DNA of 64,000 nucleotides from Patulibacter sp. SYSU D01012. Lineage in GTDB: Bacteria; Actinomycetota; Thermoleophilia; Solirubrobacterales; Solirubrobacteraceae. Numbering within the stretch: the stretch's first letter is position 1; each line of letters opens with the position of its first letter. The translations under genes and the position numbers were made by a program. The notes beneath the pieces were generated by a model. The model was not told where the DNA came from and did not search any database. It worked only from the letters and a program-made list of their open reading frames with translations. The stretch covers positions 1,054,001 through 1,118,000 of the forward strand of contig NZ_JAFMTB010000001.1 of assembly GCF_017916475.1 (NCBI RefSeq), written 5' to 3'. Below are positions 43,366 to 52,280 of the stretch, piece after piece.

Positions 43366-44331
43366 TCAGCCGCGGGACGGCCGCGTCGCCGCGACGGACG
43401 CCGCCCCGACCGCCGCGAGCCCGCCGACCCACAGGGACAGCCGGGCCGCGCGCTCCAGGTCCGCGGGCGTCGGGGGACGGCCGGCCGTCCCGTCGGGACC
43501 GCCGCCCAGGACGGGCCGCTCCTCGACGCGCTCGCCGTAGACGTTGCGGCCGCCCAGGCGCACGCCGAGGGCGCCCGCGAACGCCGCCTCCACGCGGCCC
43601 GCGTTCGGGCTGGGATGGCGGGCGCCGTCGCGGAGCCACGTCCGCAGCGCCCCGGCCGCGCTGCCGCCGACGGCCGGCGCGGCCAGGACGGTCAGCGCCG
43701 CGGCGGTGCGCGCGGCGGGCCAGCCGCCGACGTCGTCGGCCCGCGCCGCCGCCCAGCCGAAGCGCTCGTGGCGCGGCGACCGGTGACCGACCATGGCGTC
43801 CATCGTGTTGAGCGCGCGGTGCAGCGCGACGCCGGGCGCGCCGAGCACGGCGCCCCAGACGAACGGCGCGACGACGGCGTCCGAGGTGTTCTCGGCGACG
43901 GACTCCAGACCGGCGCGGCTCAGGCCGGCGGCGTCGAGGGTCCGCGGGTCGCGGCCCACCAGCGTCGGCGCCAGCGCCCGCGCGCCGTCCAGGTCGCCCG
44001 CGGCCACGCGCGCGCCCAGGTCGCGGCCCGCCGCGGCCAGGTAGCGGCCGCCGAGGGCCGCCCACGTCACCGCGCCGGTCAGCGCGGCCCGGGCGGCGGG
44101 GCGGTCCCGCAGGGCGCGGTCGGCGAGCAGGACGGGGCCCGCGCCCAGCGCCGCGCCGGCGGCGGCGTAGGCGACGCCCGCGCGGCGGTCGTCGCGCCAG
44201 ATCCGTCCCTCGAGCGCCGTCATCGCGGTGCCGAAGAGCGCGACGGGGTGCCCGCGGCGCGGGTCGCCGAGCGCGCGGTCGGCGGCCCAGCCGGCGAGCA
44301 GCCCGGCGGGCACGGCCCAGCGGCCGCTCAC
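43366..44331 (-). CDS. cobD: Adenosylcobinamide-phosphate synthase CobD (CbiB)
   Basis: A 321-residue membrane protein from GTG 44331. The family motif ALGDPRRGHPVALFG opens the protein. SVAENTSDAVVAPFVWGAVL and LNTMDAMVGHR are further hallmarks. It attaches the aminopropanol (phosphate) arm to cobyric acid. The start overlaps the phosphatase gene stop (GTGA), so the two are coupled, with the phosphatase first in the operon. Confidence 0.94.
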   Translation of the reverse strand: MSGRWAVPAGLLAGWAADRALGDPRRGHPVALFGTAMTALEGRIWRDDRRAGVAYAAAGAALGAGPVLLADRALRDRPAARAALTGAVTWAALGGRYLAAAGRDLGARVAAGDLDGARALAPTLVGRDPRTLDAAGLSRAGLESVAENTSDAVVAPFVWGAVLGAPGVALHRALNTMDAMVGHRSPRHERFGWAAARADDVGGWPAARTAAALTVLAAPAVGGSAAGALRTWLRDGARHPSPNAGRVEAAFAGALGVRLGGRNVYGERVEERPVLGGGPDGTAGRPPTPADLERAARLSLWVGGLAAVGAASVAATRPSRG

Positions 44332-44945
44332 GCCGGCGCCCCGGCGGCCCGGGCGGCGCGCAGCTCGTCGCGGGGCGGCGTCCAGTTCGCCCGCACCATC
44401 CGCCAGCGCCCGTCGTGCGCGTGCAGCTCGGTGAGCGACCCGGGCGCCACGTCGATCCGCCACGCGGCCCCGGCCGGCGCGCCGAGGGCGACCGCGATGG
44501 CGGCGCGCACGACGCCGCCGTGGGTGACGGCGACGAGCGGCCGCTCGTCCGCGGCGCGCTCGGCCAGCCAGGCGCCGACGCGGGCGGTCAGCGCCTCGAG
44601 CGACTCGCCGCCCGGCGGGGCGAAGGCAGGGTCGGTCATCCACGCGACCACGGGCTCGGGGTCCTCGGCGTGCAGGTCGGCCAGCACGCGGCCGGTCCAG
44701 TCCCCGAACGACGCCTCGCGCAGGCCGGGGTCCTCGGCGGCGTCCGGGCGCCCGAGGGCGGCGGCGGTCTCGGCGCAGCGCCGGGCGGGGGAGCGGCGCA
44801 CCGCCGCGCGGGCCGGCAGGTGCGGCACCAGGGCGGCGGCCTCGGCCCGGCCGCGGTCGTCGAGCGGCTCGTCGTCGCCGGGGAACGCCGCGGCGCGCAC
44901 CGCGGCGGTCGTGCCGTGGCGGACGAGCAGCAGGCGGGCGGTCAC
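44328..44945 (-). CDS. Histidine phosphatase, possible alpha-ribazole phosphatase
   Basis: A 205-residue phosphoglycerate-mutase-like phosphatase from GTG 44945. The RHGTTA motif (about residues 8-13) carries the phospho-acceptor His; the partner His is in THGGVVRAA. Being coupled to cobD on one side and a TetR gene on the other, it could be the CobC-type enzyme that dephosphorylates alpha-ribazole phosphate or adenosylcobalamin phosphate, but the same fold serves many substrates. I leave the gene symbol blank. Confidence 0.8.
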   Translation of the reverse strand: MTARLLLVRHGTTAAVRAAAFPGDDEPLDDRGRAEAAALVPHLPARAAVRRSPARRCAETAAALGRPDAAEDPGLREASFGDWTGRVLADLHAEDPEPVVAWMTDPAFAPPGGESLEALTARVGAWLAERAADERPLVAVTHGGVVRAAIAVALGAPAGAAWRIDVAPGSLTELHAHDGRWRMVRANWTPPRDELRAARAAGAPA

Positions 44946-45580
44946 CGCGCGTCGCCGACGAGGATCGGCACGAGGTGCTGGCGGACGAAGCGTCGCAGCG
45001 CCTCGGGGTCGTCGACGGGCAGCGCGGTCTCGGGGATCGAGCAGAGCGAGATGCCGACGCGGGCGAGGATCTCGGCGACCGCGTCGACGTCCATCGGGCG
45101 CAGGCGTCCGGCGTCGATCGCGGCGCGCAGGAAGACGCCGACGAACTGCCGGCACAGGCCCAGGACCGTCGCGCCGTCGAGGGTCAGGCGGCGGATCAGG
45201 TCCTCCGGCTCGGTCTCGCGCAGGCGGGCGAGCAGGGGGTGCGTCCGCGCCGCGACGATGGCGCGCGCGAAGCCCTCGACCAGCTGGTCCTCGACGTCGG
45301 TGATCGTGACGATCGCCGCCCCGATCGCGCCGAGCTCGATGCGCACCTCGCGCAGCAGCGCCGCGGCGACGAGCCCCTCCCGCTGCGGGAAGCGCCGGTA
45401 GACCGTCATCCGTCCCACCGCCGCCCGGCGGGCGATGTCGTTGACGCTCGTGCGGCGGATGCCCGTGCTGCGGAAGCCCTCGGCGGCCGCGGCGAGGATG
45501 CGCTCGCGGACGGCGTCGTGACCGATGCGGTCCGGCGCCAGCGCGTCGGCGATCAGCTCCTGGGCGGGCGGGGTGGACAT
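44942..45580 (-). CDS. TetR family regulator, first gene of the phosphatase-cobD operon
   Basis: A 212-residue protein from ATG 45580. The DNA-binding part is RERILAAAAEGF, then RRTSVNDIARRAAVGRMTVYRRFPQREGLV (in part). Its stop overlaps the phosphatase start. It could regulate the cob genes or an unrelated target. No palindrome stands out in the 84 bases between it and the tRNA gene. Confidence 0.85.
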   Translation of the reverse strand: MSTPPAQELIADALAPDRIGHDAVRERILAAAAEGFRSTGIRRTSVNDIARRAAVGRMTVYRRFPQREGLVAAALLREVRIELGAIGAAIVTITDVEDQLVEGFARAIVAARTHPLLARLRETEPEDLIRRLTLDGATVLGLCRQFVGVFLRAAIDAGRLRPMDVDAVAEILARVGISLCSIPETALPVDDPEALRRFVRQHLVPILVGDAR

Positions 45581-45664
45581 CGGGGACGATGATGCCACTC
45601 CACCGGGCGCCCGGTGGTCCCGTACGACGACGGCCGCCCGGAGGGACGGCCGTCGCGCATCAGG

Positions 45665-45751
45665 CGGAGAGAGGGGGATTCGAACCCCCGAACGAGTTTC
45701 CCCGTTACACGATTTCCAGTCGTGCCCGTTCAACCGCTCCGGCACCTCTCC
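45665..45751 (-). tRNA. tRNA-Ser (anticodon GGA)
   Basis: An 87-base class II tRNA. The acceptor stem is GGAGAGG with TCTCTCC. The anticodon arm is CACGA-CTGGAAA-TCGTG, giving GGA. There is a long variable arm and a T-loop GTTCGAATC. The discriminator is G and CCA is not encoded. It reads UCC and UCU codons. Confidence 0.95.
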
Positions 45752-45804
45752 TGGGAGACGGACAGGGTACCGGGCCGCGCCGCACGAGGCGGCGCGGGGT
45801 GGCG

Positions 45805-47025
45805 CTACTGCCAGGCGCCCGCGACGAGCACCGGCGTCTCGGTGCCGTCGGCGGCCACGCCGATCGCCGTGACCTCGGGCGACCCGACCATGAAGTCCAC
45901 GTGGATGGCCGAGCGGTTGGCCCGCGGGTGGTCGGCCTCGTCCTCGACGCACATCAGGTACGACGAGCCGAGCGCCAGGTGGCTCGCGGCGTTCTCGTCG
46001 AGCAGCGTCTCGTGGAAGACCGTGCCGGTCTGGCCCACGCGGCCCTCGCCGTCCACGAGCGCCAGCTCGCCCAGGCGCTTGGCGCCCGCGTCGCGCTGGA
46101 TCCAGCCGCGCAGCACGTCGGCGCCGGTGGTCGCGTCGACGCGCACGACCTCGCCGCCGCGGAACTCCACCTCGATGCCGTCGACGGTCGTGCCGCCGAG
46201 GGTCAGCGGCTTCGTCGCCCGCACGACGCCGTCGACGCGCGCGGGGTCGGGGGTCGTGAAGACCTCCTCCGTCGGCACGTTGGCCTGGTGCAGGATGCCC
46301 CCGGCGGTCTCCATGCCCGCGGCGATGAAGCGCGAGCTCGGCAGCAGGCCGACGGTCAGGTCGGTGCCGGGGCCGACCAGGCGGATCGCGTCGTGCCGTG
46401 CGGCGTTCAGGCGCGCCGCGCTGGCCTGCAGCTCGGCGGCGCGGGCGGCCCACGCGGCGACGGGGTCGTCCTCCAGCCGCAGGACGGTGCGCAGGTCGGC
46501 CTCGAGCCGGCGCAGCGCCTCCTCGCGCGGCAGGTCGGGGAAGACGAGCGAGGCCCAGCCGGCGTTCGGCGCCGGGACGACGGTCCAGTTGAGCGCGCGG
46601 TCGTTGATGACCTGCGAGGTCTCCTTCAGCGCCGGCAGCTGGTCCCGGCCGATGCGGGCGGGGTCGATGCCCGCGAAGACGCCCGGCTGGACCTGGCCGA
46701 CGAGCGAGATGTTGGCCGCGCGCGCCTCGCCGAGCGCGAGCATGCGGGCGCCGAGCCACGGCGGCACGACGTCGAGCGTGTCCTCGGCGGCGTGCTCCAG
46801 GCGCGCGCGCTTGACGAGCGGGTCGAACCAGGCGACGTCGACGAACGACGCGCCGGCGCGGTAGGCCTCCGCGGCGATCGCGCGCACGACGGGCTCGTGG
46901 CCGCCGACCTGGCCGCTGACGGAGACGACCTGGCCCGGCTGGACGTTCGCGCCGATCCGCACCGCGAGGGCGGCGAGGCGGGCGAGCAGGTCGGGGTCGG
47001 GCTGGAGCGCCTGGGCGTCGGTCAT
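45805..47025 (-). CDS. M29 family aminopeptidase
   Basis: A 406-residue protein from ATG 47025. It opens LARLAALAVRIGANVQPGQVVSV (in part), as in AmpS/AmpT. The metal ligands are in VEFRGGEVVRV (Glu), HETLLDENAASHLALG (His and Glu region) and AIHVDFMVGS (His, Asp). It is a cytoplasmic metal-dependent aminopeptidase for small peptides. TAGCGT lies six bases before the ATG, so the transcript is probably leaderless. Confidence 0.9.
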   Translation of the reverse strand: MTDAQALQPDPDLLARLAALAVRIGANVQPGQVVSVSGQVGGHEPVVRAIAAEAYRAGASFVDVAWFDPLVKRARLEHAAEDTLDVVPPWLGARMLALGEARAANISLVGQVQPGVFAGIDPARIGRDQLPALKETSQVINDRALNWTVVPAPNAGWASLVFPDLPREEALRRLEADLRTVLRLEDDPVAAWAARAAELQASAARLNAARHDAIRLVGPGTDLTVGLLPSSRFIAAGMETAGGILHQANVPTEEVFTTPDPARVDGVVRATKPLTLGGTTVDGIEVEFRGGEVVRVDATTGADVLRGWIQRDAGAKRLGELALVDGEGRVGQTGTVFHETLLDENAASHLALGSSYLMCVEDEADHPRANRSAIHVDFMVGSPEVTAIGVAADGTETPVLVAGAWQ

Positions 47026-47031
47026 GCGCCC

Positions 47032-47037
47032 ACGCTA
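47032..47037 (-). promoter_or_regulatory. -10 box TAGCGT for the M29 aminopeptidase
   Basis: TAGCGT on the minus strand lies six bases before ATG 47025. Confidence 0.55.
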
Positions 47038-47077
47038 GCGCGCGGACGGCGGGCCCCCGGCGCGGCTCGCGGCCTGG

Positions 47078-47118
47078 CCCCGCGGGACGGCGGGCGGCGC
47101 CGCACCCGTCCCGCGGGG
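47078..47118 (-). terminator. Hairpin after the ohr gene
   Basis: CCCCGCGGGACGG (47078-47090) pairs with CCGTCCCGCGGGG (47106-47118) around a GC-rich loop, 74-114 bases past the ohr stop (47192, minus strand). There is no T-run. Confidence 0.6.
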
Positions 47119-47191
47119 TCGGGTGCGGCGCGCCCGCCGGGTGCGACGGGGCCCTGCCGCTCGTCGGCCGCCGGACGGCGGCCGGACGGGG

Positions 47192-47629
47192 TCAGGCCTC
47201 GACGGCCTGCCCGTTGGCGGTCAGCGTCGTCTCGACGTTGCCGCGGGTGGCGCGGGAGTAGGGGCAGACGCCGTGCGCGTCGGCGACGATCTTCTTCGCC
47301 GTCTCGTCGTCGACGCGGGGGAGCGTCACGTCGAGGGCGGCGCGCAGCCCCAGCCCGCCGGCGGCCTTGCCGATCTCGACGGTCGCGTCGATGGAGACGC
47401 CCGACACGTCGGTGTCGCCCGCGACGCCCGCGATCGCGCCCTCGAAGCACGCGGCCCAGCCGACGGCGAACAGCTGCTCGGGGTTCGTGCCCGCGCCGTC
47501 CTCGGGGCCGCCGAGCGCCGGCGGCTTGTCGAGCTGGACGTCGAGCTTGCCGTCGTCGGTGCGGCCGGCGCCGTCGCGACCACCGGTGACGGTGGCCTTC
47601 GCGGCGTAGACGGGCTTGAAGCTGGCCAT
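47192..47629 (-). CDS. ohr: Organic hydroperoxide resistance protein (Ohr/OsmC family)
   Basis: A 145-residue protein from ATG 47629, with GAGGAG before it. The two redox cysteines are in VGWAACFEGAI and AHGVCPYSRATRGN. The opening YAAKATVTGGRDGAGRTDDG is Ohr-type. It reduces organic hydroperoxides with thiols. No OhrR gene is adjacent; the divergent gene is a DtxR-family regulator, so iron- or metal-linked control is possible. Confidence 0.92.
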   Translation of the reverse strand: MASFKPVYAAKATVTGGRDGAGRTDDGKLDVQLDKPPALGGPEDGAGTNPEQLFAVGWAACFEGAIAGVAGDTDVSGVSIDATVEIGKAAGGLGLRAALDVTLPRVDDETAKKIVADAHGVCPYSRATRGNVETTLTANGQAVEA

Positions 47630-47734
47630 TGCTGCTCCTCGGTCGAGGGGATGGGTCGCCTGCGACGGTAGCGAGCGTCCGGCGGCGCCCCGCTGCGGCG
47701 CGGGATGCGCCCGCGCGCGGCGTCGCCGCTCGCG

Positions 47735-47740
47735 TAGGCT
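47735..47740 (+). promoter_or_regulatory. -10 box TAGGCT for the DtxR-family gene
   Basis: TAGGCT lies six bases before ATG 47747, a leaderless arrangement. Confidence 0.55.
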
Positions 47741-47746
47741 GGCCGC

Positions 47747-48421
47747 ATGGCCCCCGCGCCGGCCCCTCCGCCCTCGACCGCCGTCGAGGACTACCTCAAG
47801 GCGGTCTTCGCGCTCGAGACCCGCCTGGGCGGCGCCGTGCCCACGACGGCGCTCGCGGGCCGGCTGGGGATCACGCCCGGGTCCGTCTCGGCGATGCTGC
47901 GCCGCCTGGCCGACCTGGGGCTGCTCGAGCACGAGCCGTACCGCGGCGTCGTGCTGACGGAGGCGGGGCGCAAGGTCGCGCTGCGGACGCTGCGCAACCA
48001 CCGCCTGCTCGAGCTGTTCCTCGTCGAGGTGCTGGACGTGCCGTGGGACCGGGTGCACGACGAGGCCGAGCGGCTGGAGCACGCGCTCTCGGACGACCTG
48101 GCCGAGCGGATCGCGACGAAGCTCGGCCACCCCGAGTTCGATCCGCACGGGGACCCGATCCCGGACCGCGAGCTCGAGCTCGCCGAGCCGACGACGCGCA
48201 GCCTGGAGGACCTGGACGTCGGCGACACCGCGCGCTTCGTCCGGGTGTCGGACGCCGATCCGGCGATGCTGCGCTACCTGGCCGACCGCGGCATCACGCC
48301 GGGCGTCAGCCTGACGCTCGCCGACCGCCAGCCGTTCGGCGGCCCGCTGTCGGTGCGGCTGGGGGAGGAGACCCACGCGCTCGGCCCCCAGCTCGCGCAG
48401 GCGATGCGCGTGGCGCTCTAG
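47747..48421 (+). CDS. DtxR/MntR family metal-dependent regulator
   Basis: A 224-residue regulator from ATG 47747. The N-terminal DNA-binding domain reads TAVEDYLKAVFALETRLGGAV (in part) and LAGRLGITPGSVSAMLRRLADLGLL, then EHEPYRGVVLTEAG. Helices with metal-ligand residues follow (LFLVEVLDVPWDRVHDEAERLEH in part, KLGHPEFDPHGDPIP). The C-terminal part is a FeoA/SH3-like domain. It senses Fe2+ or Mn2+. The palindromes before the HtaA-protein gene are possible targets, but this is inference. Confidence 0.92.
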   Translation: MAPAPAPPPSTAVEDYLKAVFALETRLGGAVPTTALAGRLGITPGSVSAMLRRLADLGLLEHEPYRGVVLTEAGRKVALRTLRNHRLLELFLVEVLDVPWDRVHDEAERLEHALSDDLAERIATKLGHPEFDPHGDPIPDRELELAEPTTRSLEDLDVGDTARFVRVSDADPAMLRYLADRGITPGVSLTLADRQPFGGPLSVRLGEETHALGPQLAQAMRVAL

Positions 48422-48549
48422 CCGCGGGGCCCCCTCGCGGCCCGGGCACGTCGGACGGGGCGAGCGGGCGGTCGACCGCGGGCGGGGCCCGGTGGCGCGG
48501 TCGGCCGGGCGGCGTGCGGGGAAGTGAGACACGCCGTTCGGCGCATCCG

Positions 48550-48555
48550 TAGGGT
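48550..48555 (+). promoter_or_regulatory. -10 box TAGGGT for the GT39 gene
   Basis: TAGGGT lies nine bases before ATG 48565. Confidence 0.45.
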
Positions 48556-48564
48556 GCCGGTGCG

Positions 48565-50391
48565 ATGTCCCGTCCCCATCCCGCGGACGCCCCGTCCGCC
48601 GCGCGCCGCCCGTCCCGGGGCCGCGCGTCGCTCGACCGCCTGCGGGCGCACGGGCCGCACGTCCCAGTCCTCGTCGGCCTGGTCGCCGTGGGCCTGCTGC
48701 TGCGGCTGTGGGCGCTGGGGCAGAACCTGCCGCTCGTCTACAACATCGACGAGAGCGCCCGCTTCGTCCCCGACGCCGCCACGTTCTTCTCGCACCGGCT
48801 GGGCTACCGCGAGCTCGTCAACCCCCCGGGGCTCATGGGCCTGCTGGCGGTCGTCGACGCCGCGTGGTTCGGCGTCCACGGCACGACCCCGCGCGAGGCG
48901 CTGCTGCGGGACCCGGGCCAGGCGTACCTGGTGGGCCGGGTCGTCGTCGCGCTGCTGAGCACGGCGGCGATCCCCGTGCTGTACGCGGCGGGCCGTCGGC
49001 TCGTGGGGCAGACCGCCGCGCTCGTGGCCGCCGGCCTGCTCGCCGTGGCGTTCCTGCCCGTGGCCTACTCCCGTCTGGCCCTCTCCGACGGCCCGACGCT
49101 GCTGTTCCTGGCGCTCGGTCTGCTCGCCGGAGCGTGGATCCTGGAGGACGGCCGCACGCGCGGCTACGTGCTGGCCGGGATCGCGGTCGGCCTGGCGGCG
49201 GGCTTCAAGTACAACGCCGGCATCGTGGTCCTCGTCGCGCTGGCCGCGGCCCTCCTGCGGCTGAAGGGCGACGGCCCCCGCCGCGTCGTGGGGCGGACCG
49301 CGCTGCTGGGGATCGTCGCCTTCGTCGCGTTCGCCGTCGCCGACCCGTACGTGCTGCTCGACCCGCACGAGATGTGGCGGGCGATCCAGTACCAGCAGGC
49401 GTGGGCGTCCGGCGGCCGCTACGTCGGCGAGCCGATGACCAGCGGCTGGGCCTTCTACGCCTGGGCGGCCACCTGGGGCGTCGGCTGGGCGCCGCTCGTC
49501 GCGGGCGTCGTCGGCGCCGGCCTGCTGGCGTGGCGCCGCCCGCGCGTGGCGGTCCTGCTGCTGCCGCTCGTCGTGCTGTACCTGGCGATCATGGGCGGAC
49601 AGGACCGCTTCTTCGCCCGCTGGCTGCTGCCGGTCGTGCCGGTGCTCTGCCTGACGGCGGGCTTCGCGGTCGCCCAGGCCGCGGCGCTCGTGCGTCGGCG
49701 CGGGGCGCGGGTCGCGCTGGTGGCCGGGCTGGCGGTCGGCCTGGCGGCGCAGTCGCTCGTGCACTCCGCCCACTCGGTGGCGGTCGTGGGGCGGCAGGAC
49801 ACGCGCACCGTCCTGCGCGACTGGATGGTCGAGCACGTGCCGCCGACCTCCGGCGTCGTGCTGGAGTCGATGTCGCCCGCGGCGTGGATGCCGACGTTCG
49901 ACGGTGCCGAGGAGTACTGGAGCCTGCGCCGATGGGCGATCTACCACGCGATCCCCGAGGTGCGCCGCCGGGAGGGACGCCGCCACCCGCAGCTGCGGGT
50001 GAAGGCGGGCTTCTCGTCCTGGGTGAACGTCCTCTATCCGGGGCTGCTGGACGTCTTCGAGCGCTACGGCTACTGCTACGTCGTCGCCGGCTCCTACCAG
50101 GCGGGCCGCGCGGCCCGCACGCCGGAGCTGGTGCCCGAGGCGGTCCGCTACTACCGGGAGCTGCAGCGCCGCGGCACCCTCCTGTGGCAGGTCTCGCCCT
50201 TCCGCACCCCGTCCCCGGACGGCCGCCCGTGGGGTCCGCTCGACGCGCCGGTCCCCTACCAGATCGACCGCCAGGCGACGACCTACGAGCTGGACTACGA
50301 ACGCCCCGGCCCGATCGTCTCGGTCTACCGGCTGCACGGCGGCCGCTGCGCGGCGGCCGACCCCGTGGTGCCGAACGCGCCCTGGCGGTAG
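48565..50391 (+). CDS. GT39-type membrane glycosyltransferase (ArnT/PMT family)
   Basis: A 608-residue membrane protein from ATG 48565. After a basic N-terminus, the first helix leads into YNIDESARFVPDAATFF, the acidic active-site loop typical of GT-C enzymes such as ArnT and protein mannosyltransferases. About eleven to thirteen segments follow, with NPPGLMGLLAVVDA and FKYNAGIVVLVAL. The C-terminal 200 residues lie outside. It transfers sugar from a polyprenyl-phosphate donor to an unknown acceptor. Confidence 0.87.
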   Translation: MSRPHPADAPSAARRPSRGRASLDRLRAHGPHVPVLVGLVAVGLLLRLWALGQNLPLVYNIDESARFVPDAATFFSHRLGYRELVNPPGLMGLLAVVDAAWFGVHGTTPREALLRDPGQAYLVGRVVVALLSTAAIPVLYAAGRRLVGQTAALVAAGLLAVAFLPVAYSRLALSDGPTLLFLALGLLAGAWILEDGRTRGYVLAGIAVGLAAGFKYNAGIVVLVALAAALLRLKGDGPRRVVGRTALLGIVAFVAFAVADPYVLLDPHEMWRAIQYQQAWASGGRYVGEPMTSGWAFYAWAATWGVGWAPLVAGVVGAGLLAWRRPRVAVLLLPLVVLYLAIMGGQDRFFARWLLPVVPVLCLTAGFAVAQAAALVRRRGARVALVAGLAVGLAAQSLVHSAHSVAVVGRQDTRTVLRDWMVEHVPPTSGVVLESMSPAAWMPTFDGAEEYWSLRRWAIYHAIPEVRRREGRRHPQLRVKAGFSSWVNVLYPGLLDVFERYGYCYVVAGSYQAGRAARTPELVPEAVRYYRELQRRGTLLWQVSPFRTPSPDGRPWGPLDAPVPYQIDRQATTYELDYERPGPIVSVYRLHGGRCAAADPVVPNAPWR

Positions 50392-50429
50392 GTCGGGGGG
50401 CGGGCATGCTCGGTGGCGCCGGCCGGGCC

Positions 50430-50451
50430 GTGGCGGGCGTCGGCCCGCCAC
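50430..50451. terminator. Hairpin between the convergent GT39 and kinase genes
   Basis: GTGGCGGGC (50430-50438) pairs with GCCCGCCAC (50443-50451) around a 4-base loop. There is no T-run. Confidence 0.6.
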
Positions 50452-50486
50452 GCGCCCCGGGTCACGAGTCCCCCGACCGTGCCGCC

Positions 50487-51572
50487 TCAGGACGTCGTCG
50501 CCTGCGGCGCCGGGAACGTCAGCCGCACGTCGAGGCCGCCGCCGTCGCGCGCCCCGAGCGCCAGCGTCGCCTCGTGCGCGTGCGCCACCCGCGCGACGAT
50601 CGCGAGGCCGAGTCCGCTCCCGCGGTGGCCCTCGCCCGTGACGCGGCCGTCGCCGCGCACGAACGGCTCGGCGAGCGTGGTCAGCGCCGCGGCGGGGACG
50701 ACCGGGCCGGTGTTGACGACCTGCACCTCGACGCCGCCGTCGTCATCGGACGTCCTCGAACGGACGTCGACGCGTCCGCCGTTCCCGGTGTTGTGGTGGA
50801 TCCCGTTGAGCACCAGGTTGGCGATCGCCTGCCGGACGAGCGTGGGGTCGCCGTCGATGTCGGCCTCGCCGAGCGCGCTCGCGAGCCGCACGCCCGCCGC
50901 GCGCGCCACGGGCGTCAGCTCGGCGACCACCTCGCCGGCCAGCTCGGCGACGTCGATCGGCTCCCGGCGCGGCGGCTCGCCGGCGTCGAGCGACGAGAGC
51001 GCGAGGAGCGCCTCGACGACCTCCATGCCGCGCCGGTTCGTCGCGGCGAGCTGGTGCAGGACCGCGTCGACGTCGCGGCCCTCGGGGTCGGCGAGCGCGA
51101 CGTCGATCACCGATCGCGCGACCGTGTAGGGCGTGCGCAGCTCGTGCGAGGCGTTGGCGGCGAAGCGGCGCTGCTCCTCGGCGTGCGCCTGCACGCGGTC
51201 GAGCATCCCGTCGAAGGCGTCGGCCAGCAGACGGAACTCGTCACGGGGGCCCTGGAGCCGGACGCGGTGCTCCAGCGAGCCGTCCGCGACCTGGCGCGCC
51301 ACCTCGCTGATCCGGTCCAGCGGTCGCAGCATCCGCCCGGCCAGGAACCAGCCGCCCACCAGGCCCACGACCGCCAGGCCGGCGAGGACCTCGATCGCGC
51401 GGGGCAGCACGGCCTCCTGCAGGTCGGAGCGGTTGGGGACGAACCCGTCGGAGCCGGTGAGCTGCCCTTCGGGCACGAAGTGCAGCAGGTAGAGGACGAC
51501 CGCCAGCATCGCGGCCCCGGCGACGACCAGGAACCCCATGTAGCTCAACGTCAGGCGCAGGCGCGCGCTCAT
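50487..51572 (-). CDS. Sensor histidine kinase, last gene of the VanY operon
   Basis: A 361-residue membrane kinase from ATG 51572. Two helices (about residues 8-30 and 60-80) flank a short outer loop of roughly 30 residues. A HAMP segment, the H-box ANASHELRTPY (His143), the N-box LVLNGIHHN and the G-box GHRGSGLGLAIV follow. It pairs with the response regulator in the same operon and probably senses wall damage or an envelope-active compound. The outer loop is too small for a folded ligand domain. Confidence 0.92.
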   Translation of the reverse strand: MSARLRLTLSYMGFLVVAGAAMLAVVLYLLHFVPEGQLTGSDGFVPNRSDLQEAVLPRAIEVLAGLAVVGLVGGWFLAGRMLRPLDRISEVARQVADGSLEHRVRLQGPRDEFRLLADAFDGMLDRVQAHAEEQRRFAANASHELRTPYTVARSVIDVALADPEGRDVDAVLHQLAATNRRGMEVVEALLALSSLDAGEPPRREPIDVAELAGEVVAELTPVARAAGVRLASALGEADIDGDPTLVRQAIANLVLNGIHHNTGNGGRVDVRSRTSDDDGGVEVQVVNTGPVVPAAALTTLAEPFVRGDGRVTGEGHRGSGLGLAIVARVAHAHEATLALGARDGGGLDVRLTFPAPQATTS

Positions 51573-52249
51573 GGCCGATCGCTCTCCGAGGGCGGCGCGA
51601 ACCGGTAGCCGCTCCCGGTCACGGTGTGGATCAGCCACGGCTCGCCGAGGCGCCCCCGCAGCGCGGAGATCGCGACGCGCACCGCGTTGGTGAGCGGGTC
51701 GGCGTTCTCGTCCCACGCCTTCTCCAGCAGCGTCTCGGCGCTCACGACGCCGCCGTCGGCGGCCATCAGCACGTGCAGGACCGCGAACTGCTTGCGGGTC
51801 AGCGCGACGTAGCGGCCGTCGCGGTAGACCTCGCGGCGGAACGGATCGAGGCGCAGCCCGCCGAGCTCGAGCACCGGCGGCGCGCCGTCGGCCGGGCGGC
51901 GGCCGAGCGCGCGCAGCCGCATCACCAGCTCGCGCATCTCGAACGGCTTGGTGAGGTAGTCGTCGGCGCCGAGCTCGAATCCTCGGGCCTTGTCGTCCAG
52001 GCGCCCGGCGGCGGTCAGCATCAGCACGCGGCACGGACGCCGGTCGGCGGCGATGCGTCGAGCGACCTCGTCGCCGTGCACGACCGGCAGGTCCCGGTCC
52101 AGGACGATGACGTCGTAGGGGTGGACGGCGAGGCGCTGCAGGGCCTGCGCGCCGTCGGCGACGACGTCGGCGGCGATGGCGTCGAGCCGCAGCGCGGTCT
52201 GGATCGCCGTCGCCAGGTACGGCTCGTCTTCGACGATCAGGACGCGCAT
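51569..52249 (-). CDS. OmpR-family response regulator
   Basis: A 226-residue regulator from ATG 52249, with GAGG before it. The receiver domain has acidic EDE near the start, phospho-acceptor Asp51 in VLDRDLP, Thr in LTAAGR and Lys in YLTKPF. The winged-helix output domain ends GEPWLIHTVTGSGYRF. Its start lies 31 bases after the ABC permease stop, and its stop overlaps the kinase start, so all seven genes are likely one message. Confidence 0.93.
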   Translation of the reverse strand: MRVLIVEDEPYLATAIQTALRLDAIAADVVADGAQALQRLAVHPYDVIVLDRDLPVVHGDEVARRIAADRRPCRVLMLTAAGRLDDKARGFELGADDYLTKPFEMRELVMRLRALGRRPADGAPPVLELGGLRLDPFRREVYRDGRYVALTRKQFAVLHVLMAADGGVVSAETLLEKAWDENADPLTNAVRVAISALRGRLGEPWLIHTVTGSGYRFAPPSESDRP

Positions 52250-52280
52250 GCGGTGAGCCTCGTCGGGCGGGGGTGGAGCA

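Noticed and set aside
45614-45751. Open frames crossing the serine tRNA genes with a GIRTPE-like peptide
   Set aside because: The peptide is a translation of the tRNA sequence and a known annotation artefact; the same occurs at 58864-58953.
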